Shown: piece after piece, positions 58,859 through 64,000 of the stretch
Numbering within the stretch: position 1 is the first letter of the stretch
How the letters are laid out: each line of letters begins with the position of its first letter
From: Chryseobacterium shigense
GTDB lineage: Bacteria > Bacteroidota > Bacteroidia > Flavobacteriales > Weeksellaceae
Direction of reading: 5' to 3'
DNA length: 64,000 bases
Assembly (NCBI RefSeq): GCF_900156575.1
Contig: NZ_FTNY01000002.1
Location: forward strand, 248,001-312,000
The notes under the pieces: model-generated
Told to the model about the DNA's origin: nothing
Databases searched by the model: none
Seen by the model: the letters and a program-made list of their open reading frames with translations, nothing else
Translations under genes and position numbers: made by a program

Positions 58859-61183
58859 TTACCTAGGGATCATCATTAATTTCTTAACAATTTTCTCACC
58901 ATCTACGGTCACATGAATCATATAAGATTCAGTAGGTAAATGTTTCAGGTTAATCTGTTGCAGATCCTGGTCAAATATGTATTTGGTCTTTTTAGGGACA
59001 ATCAGTTTCCCATCCATTGAAAATATTTCGTACGTAATAACGTAAGGACGCAAAGGAATTTGTCTAGGGAAATCGGCTTTAATGTAAACATAGCCATCAT
59101 TGGAAGGCACCGGATAGATCATTAGCCCCTGATATATTCTTGTAGGGGTGATAACCGGATTTCCAGGGTTTGGACCCGGAACCACTACTGCTGATGAATT
59201 AATTGTAAAATTTTGTGAATTGACATTTAAAAATACATTATCCACGGCTTTTACCATGATTCTGGCACTGTTTGAAATCGTTCCCAGACCACCCGGAACC
59301 GTATAATTATAAGAACCATTGTTAGGTGTACTTGCAACCAGAACAGTTGGGAAAGTAAGACCGCCGTCTTTTGACAAAAGGATTGTTACATTAGGCGTGC
59401 TTACAGGGGCAGCTGTTGTATTGGCCACATCCCAGGTAATAGCATAGGACTGACCTTCACTCCAAACCACTCCTGCTGTATTTTGTGAAGTAACCAAGAA
59501 AGGTCCAGCGCCATCTACAACGGTAAGTTTCACATTATCACGTCCTGTCTGGCCTCCCAGAGGGTTATTATCTCTTACAAGAACTGAAAAATTAAGATCT
59601 CTTCCTCGGGAAGCAAGCTTTTCCCATGCTCTCACATCTGTAGGAGTCACAATTGCAGGGTCATAGCCCGACACAATGGTTGACAATCTGGGAAAGTATC
59701 TTGAAGGCGATGCTGTAGGCATAACAGATCTGAAAAGAGGTCCCACTGCATTTACGGCTTGAGGCGGCATAGTTCCAACTCCAAAATCAGTTTGTTCCCA
59801 GGTATATGTAAGAGGATCATTATCTGCATCTGTTGCAGTAGCTGTCAGCATAAACGGTGTACTTTTCGGTATACTTTTATCAGGTCCGGCATTTGCAATG
59901 GGCTCTGTATTAGCAATAGGCGTTTTAACACCGCAGTTAGAGGTAGTACCTGAAGTTAACCGGGTATACATTTCCGCAATACTTACTGCATGAAAATAAG
60001 CATCGCTATGGGCTTGCACATTGGGAGCGCAAATACCGGCATATCCCATAATAGAGCTTGCACTTCCCGGCTCTATGGATGTAGGTGTATTTCTGTTACA
60101 GTTATTATTTTGGGTATGATTGGCTCCAAACTGATGCCCCATTTCATGGGCTACATAATCTATTACAAAAGGATCCCCTACCGGAACTGCTGAACCTGTA
60201 ACTCCACCTGCTTTGCTATTTCCACAAATGGAAGGAGTGGCTGCCAAACCATTGTCATTTCCTGCATTAGCCTGAAAGAACAAGTGTCCAATATCGTAGT
60301 TGGCAGCTCCAATAATGGTATTGGTAACCGTGATATTTTCATTTAACATCTGTCCTGCATCCAGGGTATTAAAAGTATCTGTACTGATGAAGAAAAGGGA
60401 ATCCGTATTGGCAATAAGCTGTAATCTTACTGCAATATCCCTTTCAAAAACTTCATTTAATCTTGTTACCGCCAGATTAACAGCCGCAAGAACTGCCGCT
60501 TTTTTCTGAGCATCGGTTCCTGAACCTACACCAGCTTGCCCTGCGATATAAGCAGTGTATTCCACTGTTGTCGTAATAGCCAGCCTATACTTTCTGTTTA
60601 ATCCGTCAATAACTGTTTTCTGAGCACTTAAAGCAGATTCATCCAGTTCACTATTTCCATTAAAAAGACATTCAAACGGATTGGCAGATGACGCATTTTT
60701 TCTGTCATAAAGCTTGTAAACCTTATTATCTTTGGTGTACGAATCGATATAGTAAATTCCCTGATTATTTCTGATGATCCCACTCAATCCAAAATAAGGA
60801 TCTATGCTAAACTTTAAAACTGTTGATTTGTCGCCTTTTTTAAAGCCGGTATAAGACCGGATATCAGCATATCTATTCTGAAGATCGCTATGCATCGTTG
60901 ATGATTCGAAAATCTCATACGTGTCAAAACCTCCTTCAAGGTTTGGAAAATTCATCAAAATACCCTTTTGAGACAGATGCAGATCACTGTCCGGCAAATT
61001 TTTGAGTTGATTTTGAATCTCACTGATGTTAAGTTTAAACAAAGCGAAATCAGTAATTCTTACCTTACTTTCACGAATTTCGCTGTCGATTTTTGAGTCA
61101 GTTTTTTTCCAATAATTTTTTTGAGCAAACCCCACTGCTGAAAACATGAGTAAGGTTCCCAAAACTAGTAATTTTTTCTTCAT
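58859..61183 (-). CDS. T9SS-secreted reprolysin-like zinc metalloprotease
   Basis: The 774-residue protein has a signal peptide and an N-terminal propeptide-like region (about 30-190). The catalytic domain (about residues 195-420) has the zinc motif HEMGHQFGANH (near 346) in the metzincin pattern HExxHxxGxxH, with SIMGYAGIC as the likely Met-turn. A cadherin- or Ig-like region with NAGPDKSIPKSTPFMLTATA and NVTILLSKDGGLTFPTVLV follows. The last 90 residues are a T9SS sorting domain (LMIYPVPSNDGYVYIKADFP ... SYMIHVTVDGEK). It probably acts outside the cell on proteins. The PrcB-like lipoprotein gene lies just upstream in the same direction, 16 nt away. Confidence 0.93.
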   Translation of the reverse strand: MKKKLLVLGTLLMFSAVGFAQKNYWKKTDSKIDSEIRESKVRITDFALFKLNISEIQNQLKNLPDSDLHLSQKGILMNFPNLEGGFDTYEIFESSTMHSDLQNRYADIRSYTGFKKGDKSTVLKFSIDPYFGLSGIIRNNQGIYYIDSYTKDNKVYKLYDRKNASSANPFECLFNGNSELDESALSAQKTVIDGLNRKYRLAITTTVEYTAYIAGQAGVGSGTDAQKKAAVLAAVNLAVTRLNEVFERDIAVRLQLIANTDSLFFISTDTFNTLDAGQMLNENITVTNTIIGAANYDIGHLFFQANAGNDNGLAATPSICGNSKAGGVTGSAVPVGDPFVIDYVAHEMGHQFGANHTQNNNCNRNTPTSIEPGSASSIMGYAGICAPNVQAHSDAYFHAVSIAEMYTRLTSGTTSNCGVKTPIANTEPIANAGPDKSIPKSTPFMLTATATDADNDPLTYTWEQTDFGVGTMPPQAVNAVGPLFRSVMPTASPSRYFPRLSTIVSGYDPAIVTPTDVRAWEKLASRGRDLNFSVLVRDNNPLGGQTGRDNVKLTVVDGAGPFLVTSQNTAGVVWSEGQSYAITWDVANTTAAPVSTPNVTILLSKDGGLTFPTVLVASTPNNGSYNYTVPGGLGTISNSARIMVKAVDNVFLNVNSQNFTINSSAVVVPGPNPGNPVITPTRIYQGLMIYPVPSNDGYVYIKADFPRQIPLRPYVITYEIFSMDGKLIVPKKTKYIFDQDLQQINLKHLPTESYMIHVTVDGEKIVKKLMMIPR

Positions 61184-61199
61184 TTATTTTCTTTTAAAA

Positions 61200-61694
61200 T
61201 TAAGAATTTATTAGCTTAACACCTGAAGGAATTTTTCCTTCTATTTTAAGAATCAGTATGGGATTCTTTTCTTTATTCAATAAATATTCTTCGTTATCAA
61301 TTTCTTTATAGTAAACATTTAAAACAGACTGCTCTTCTTCCATCCTCACTATTTCAATATCACCATACGGTTGTTTTTTCAATTGAGGCTTCAATACAAG
61401 AAGAAACTCATTTTCAGATAGCGTAGGAATGGGTTGTGACCGGGAAAACCTCTTATCTTCCATTGTGCTGTATAATTTCACTATCTCTTCAAAAGATTGT
61501 AAAACGGTGTATTCTTTTAATGGTATATTTTTATTCAGCCTTCGTACTTCTGAAAATTTTATTTCATTATTATTTCTGGTCATTACGGATGCCTGTTTAA
61601 TCCCATTTTTTGTAGCAGAAACGTTTGTACAACCTGAACCTCCTCCAAGTCCAAATAAAAACAACGGAAAGATGAACAAAAATACTCTTTTCAT
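61200..61694 (-). CDS. PrcB-like lipoprotein upstream of the metalloprotease
   Basis: The 164-residue lipoprotein (signal MKRVFLFIFPLFLFGLGGGS followed by the lipidated GC) has a C-terminal domain (about 65-160) with the order EYTVLQSFEEIVKLY, NEFLLVLKPQLKKQ, YGDIEIVRMEEEQSVLNVYY and NPILILKIEG. This fits my recollection of the PrcB family, named for a subunit of the Treponema PrtP (dentilisin) protease complex. The frame is open to 61715, but a -7 box TACATTTG at 61720-61713 lies upstream of this start, so ATG 61694 is used. It precedes a secreted metalloprotease by 16 nt, so the pair may form a protease-plus-partner operon. The family call is tentative. Confidence 0.55.
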   Translation of the reverse strand: MKRVFLFIFPLFLFGLGGGSGCTNVSATKNGIKQASVMTRNNNEIKFSEVRRLNKNIPLKEYTVLQSFEEIVKLYSTMEDKRFSRSQPIPTLSENEFLLVLKPQLKKQPYGDIEIVRMEEEQSVLNVYYKEIDNEEYLLNKEKNPILILKIEGKIPSGVKLINS

Positions 61695-61712
61695 TATTAA
61701 AATATTAATATG

Positions 61713-61720
61713 CAAATGTA
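61713..61720 (-). promoter_or_regulatory. -7 box for the PrcB-like/metalloprotease operon
   Basis: On the minus strand TACATTTG; transcription would start near 61706, between the alternative ATG at 61715 and the preferred ATG at 61694. Confidence 0.5.
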
Positions 61721-62194
61721 AATATTCGTAGGTAGCATTTTGAATATTTTTTTTAAAAATTATTTAATAAATATAAATCCACCCCAAAACATAATAATAA
61801 GTCGTTAAAATTACACAATTATTAAAGAAATACCATCAATTAAAGAATAAAAGTAATTATCAAGCCACTTCCCTTTGCAAAAATGGGTCTGCAAGCACTT
61901 TGGTATCCATCCTGTAGAGTAAAATGATCAGATCTTAATTTCAAAAATATTTTAATCTTTAAAGATTTACCGTAAAAGCATGTACTTCTTTTGAACGATT
62001 GGTTTATTCTCAATATCATGACCACAGAAAAAATAAAAGCAATACTCTTATCGCTTCTATTTTGTAAATCTTTTGTAAAATAAATTCAATAAGCTGATTT
62101 TCAAACGCATAAATCTTTACTAATATAATACATTCTATTTACAATTAATTTCTGATCATCCCTCCTAATTTTACTTCATCAAAAAATTAATGTT
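61716..62194. other. AT-rich intergenic region between divergent envelope genes
   Basis: About 480 bp without a convincing gene. It holds the -7 box of the minus-strand operon and presumably a plus-strand promoter (TAATTTTAC, near 62166, is a weak -7 candidate). A 61-codon minus-strand frame (61840-62025) has no recognisable features. Confidence 0.35.
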
Positions 62195-63157
62195 ATGAAA
62201 AAGTTCATATTACTGGTCGCTTTATCAAGCACTTTTATCATGTGTAAAAAAGGAGAAACTGCACAATCTCAGATGGAAGATACTTTACATACTGCGGACA
62301 GCGCAGCATCTGCTGCTAATGAAGCCGTACGTTCTATTAATCATACTGCAGACAGGATGATGGATTCAGCCACTGTCAAAATAAAAGATTTTGAAGATAC
62401 CCAAGGGGAGATTCAGCAGAAGATAAAAAGTACGGCCAAAATGGTAGATTCCTTGTCTGATAAAATTGCATCCACAAAACTGGAATCAAAAATTGAGAAA
62501 AATGATTCTACAGAGAAGAAAATTGAAAAGGTCATCGTCAACGTCCCGGCTCCAAAGGTGATCAAAGAAACCAAGATCATCTATAAAAATCAACCCAAAA
62601 ATGACAGCTATGAGCTGAATGCTCCTAAAGACAAAATGGTAAAAACCGGATTGTTGTCTGTAAAAGCAGACCATGCAGAAACCGTAAAAGAGCTTGTCAA
62701 AGAAGAGACTGTAAAAAATAACGGATATGTAAAAAGTGAAGAACTTTCCTATATTTCGGTGGAGCCGGTTAGACACGAATCTTCGTATTCTGAAACAAAT
62801 CAGAAAGTCTATTATATGGATATTAAGGTTCCGATCCAGAATTTTGATGATTTAATGAATGATTTGAGCAGTATCGGGGATGTAGACAATAAAAACATTC
62901 AGGTTTCCGGAAATAATTATACAGATAATACTTTATGCAGCATACTGGTAACGCTTACCGACAAATCAGATCTTGAAAAAGAACCTAAAACTTTCGGTGG
63001 AAAATCACTGGCGGCCATTTCATCCGGCTGGGGTGTCATTACTTCGATCTTCCTCTTTATATTACCATTATGGCCTTTATTTGCTATCGGAGGTATAGCC
63101 TACTATTTTTATAAGAAGAAAAATAAAAATACCACGGACAATACTCCTCAGTCATAA
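62195..63157 (+). CDS. DUF4349 domain-containing lipoprotein
   Basis: The 320-residue protein has a lipoprotein signal ending in MC at residue 17 (MKKFILLVALSSTFIMC). A coiled-coil region follows (about 25-110: IQQKIKSTAKMVDSLSDKIA). The DUF4349 domain starts at KMVKTGLLSVKADHAETVKE (about 150) and includes NGYVKSEELSY, YYMDIKVPIQNFDDLMNDLS and a C-terminal transmembrane helix (SIFLFILPLWPLFAIGGIAY) with a lysine-rich tail. DUF4349 proteins occur widely; their function is not established. A short hairpin terminator follows. Confidence 0.85.
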   Translation: MKKFILLVALSSTFIMCKKGETAQSQMEDTLHTADSAASAANEAVRSINHTADRMMDSATVKIKDFEDTQGEIQQKIKSTAKMVDSLSDKIASTKLESKIEKNDSTEKKIEKVIVNVPAPKVIKETKIIYKNQPKNDSYELNAPKDKMVKTGLLSVKADHAETVKELVKEETVKNNGYVKSEELSYISVEPVRHESSYSETNQKVYYMDIKVPIQNFDDLMNDLSSIGDVDNKNIQVSGNNYTDNTLCSILVTLTDKSDLEKEPKTFGGKSLAAISSGWGVITSIFLFILPLWPLFAIGGIAYYFYKKKNKNTTDNTPQS

Positions 63158-63160
63158 CAG

Positions 63161-63186
63161 AATCCACCAAAAGGTGGATTTTTTTA
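63161..63186 (+). terminator. Terminator of the DUF4349 gene
   Basis: Stem AATCCACC/GGTGGATT with loop AAAA, followed by TTTTTT. Confidence 0.75.
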
Positions 63187-63265
63187 ATATTATTTTAATG
63201 AATATGAAAAATTAAACCCAATTCTTCTTCTTACATTTATATTATTAAGACAAACATCACAATCA

Positions 63266-64000
63266 ATGGACAAGGTACTTCCCAATTTTAAATATGAATT
63301 AGAGAAAAAAGCACCAAGACCAGGACCGGGTGGGATCACCAGAGGGGTTTCTGTGAAAGAATTTGCAGTTTCACAAAATCTTGCCGGAGTCAGCATGCAT
63401 CTGGATCCTGGAGCTATCCGTGAGCTTCACTGGCACGCAAATGCTGCAGAGTGGGGCTATGTTCTGGAAGGACAAATGAGAACAACGGTTATTGATCCGG
63501 AAGGTAATGTTTCAGTTGATATTTTCAATCCGGGGGATGTTTGGTATTTCCCAAGAGGTTTTGGCCATGTATTACAATGTATCAGCAGTGAAAGCTGTCA
63601 TTTCATTCTCATCTTTGACAATGGGGATTTTTCAGAAGACCATACATTCAGTATAACGGATTTTATATCCAGTGTTCCTGCAGAGATTGCCGCGCAAAAT
63701 CTGGGAATTAGTGAAGATGAGGTCAAAAAACTTTATCAGGGAGAAGCTTATTTTGCTCAATGCGAACTTCCGGACATCCATTCGGGAATTTCAATGGCCA
63801 GAAATGAAGTTTCTTTGGTATCAAAGCATCGCTATCCACTTGGTGCACAGCAGCCGATTACGGTTCCAGGCGGTGGATTGCAAAGAGTAGTCACCCAAAA
63901 GGAGTTCAATATTGCCAGGACTATTACAGGCAGTATCTTCGAGATAGAACCCGGAGGGCTGAGAGAAATGCACTGGCATCCTAATGCAGACGAATGGCAA
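63266..64000 (+). CDS. Oxalate decarboxylase-like bicupin (N-terminal part; runs off the window)
   Basis: From ATG 63266 the frame is open to the window end (245 codons). The first cupin has HWHANAAEWGYVLEGQMRTT with the H-x-H ... E manganese ligands, and FPRGFGHVLQ with the later histidine. A linker leads to the second cupin, which begins with EMHWHPNADEWQ at the very edge. The two-cupin layout and spacing match oxalate decarboxylase and related bicupins. The segment that covers the active site in oxalate decarboxylase, where a glutamate separates it from other bicupins, reads ...SSVPAEIAAQNLGIS here. It is probably cytoplasmic, since no signal peptide is seen. The remainder of the second cupin lies outside. 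Confidence 0.85.
   Translation, partial: MDKVLPNFKYELEKKAPRPGPGGITRGVSVKEFAVSQNLAGVSMHLDPGAIRELHWHANAAEWGYVLEGQMRTTVIDPEGNVSVDIFNPGDVWYFPRGFGHVLQCISSESCHFILIFDNGDFSEDHTFSITDFISSVPAEIAAQNLGISEDEVKKLYQGEAYFAQCELPDIHSGISMARNEVSLVSKHRYPLGAQQPITVPGGGLQRVVTQKEFNIARTITGSIFEIEPGGLREMHWHPNADEWQ

Noticed and set aside
61840..62025. 61-codon minus-strand frame in the gap before the DUF4349 gene
   Set aside because: No signal, motif or promoter support; likely chance in AT-rich DNA.
1..64000. CRISPR arrays, rRNA or tRNA genes
   Set aside because: I saw no regularly spaced short repeats with unique spacers, no rRNA segments and no convincing tRNA cloverleaf.

Overview
The window looks like a chromosomal segment of a Chryseobacterium-type flavobacterium (Bacteroidota). 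The DNA is AT-rich. Upstream regions carry the Bacteroidota sigma signature TAnnTTTG (in places with TTTG or TTG about 19-21 nt upstream) in place of a TATAAT box. At least seven large secreted proteins end in type IX secretion (T9SS) sorting domains. Many proteins belong to families typical of the phylum (DUF3098, DUF3667, DUF4349, choice-of-anchor L). The species is an inference from gene content.

Layout. 1-5.6 kb: the N-terminal part of a GH20 beta-hexosaminidase, a DUF4197 protein, and the two subunits of a 3-oxoacid CoA-transferase split by an oppositely oriented ABC exporter. 5.9-18.8 kb: a MORN-like repeat protein, a DUF3667 membrane protein, a T9SS-secreted metallophosphoesterase, ribosomal protein L19 followed by a 105-bp hairpin repeat array, an alpha/beta hydrolase, an EamA transporter, a T9SS-secreted M36 metallopeptidase and a T9SS-secreted von Willebrand A protein. 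18.8-22.15 kb: a complete IS1595-type mobile element. 22.3-30.3 kb: ribosomal protein S1, a type III restriction-modification pair and a DbpA-like RNA helicase. 30.4-42.6 kb: an SMP-30-like lipoprotein, a stand-alone CcoG, AraC and MerR regulators, a helix-hairpin-helix repeat protein, a beta-propeller lipoprotein, RluF, the envelope/RNA operon ftsX-DUF3098-uppP-lipoprotein-truB, and the divergent rsmA. 42.6-51.3 kb: three consecutive choice-of-anchor L proteins with type-B T9SS tails. 51.5-64 kb: a coiled-coil DUF1003-like membrane protein, TIGR02757, RNase Z, a RdgB/HAM1 nucleotidase, a CPBP protease, two paralogous membrane proteins, prfC, a secreted reprolysin-like metalloprotease with an upstream PrcB-like lipoprotein, a DUF4349 lipoprotein and a truncated oxalate-decarboxylase-like bicupin.

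The main discovery is the mobile element at 18802-22142. It has 26-bp terminal inverted repeats (first 14 bp identical) and is flanked by an exact 8-bp target duplication TAAAATTT, as expected for IS1595 elements. Besides its DDE transposase it carries six short passenger genes: a DUF6169-like protein with a small overlapping partner, an 81-residue ORF coupled to the transposase, a lipoprotein, a GhoS/DUF2622-like ferredoxin-fold protein, and a 65-residue protein convergent with it. It landed 3 nt upstream of the start codon of the T9SS von Willebrand A gene, separating that gene from its original upstream region. Other notable items are the 105-bp double-hairpin repeat, a long inverted repeat inside the element, the split CoA-transferase and a 21-bp minisatellite coding for a heptad coiled coil.
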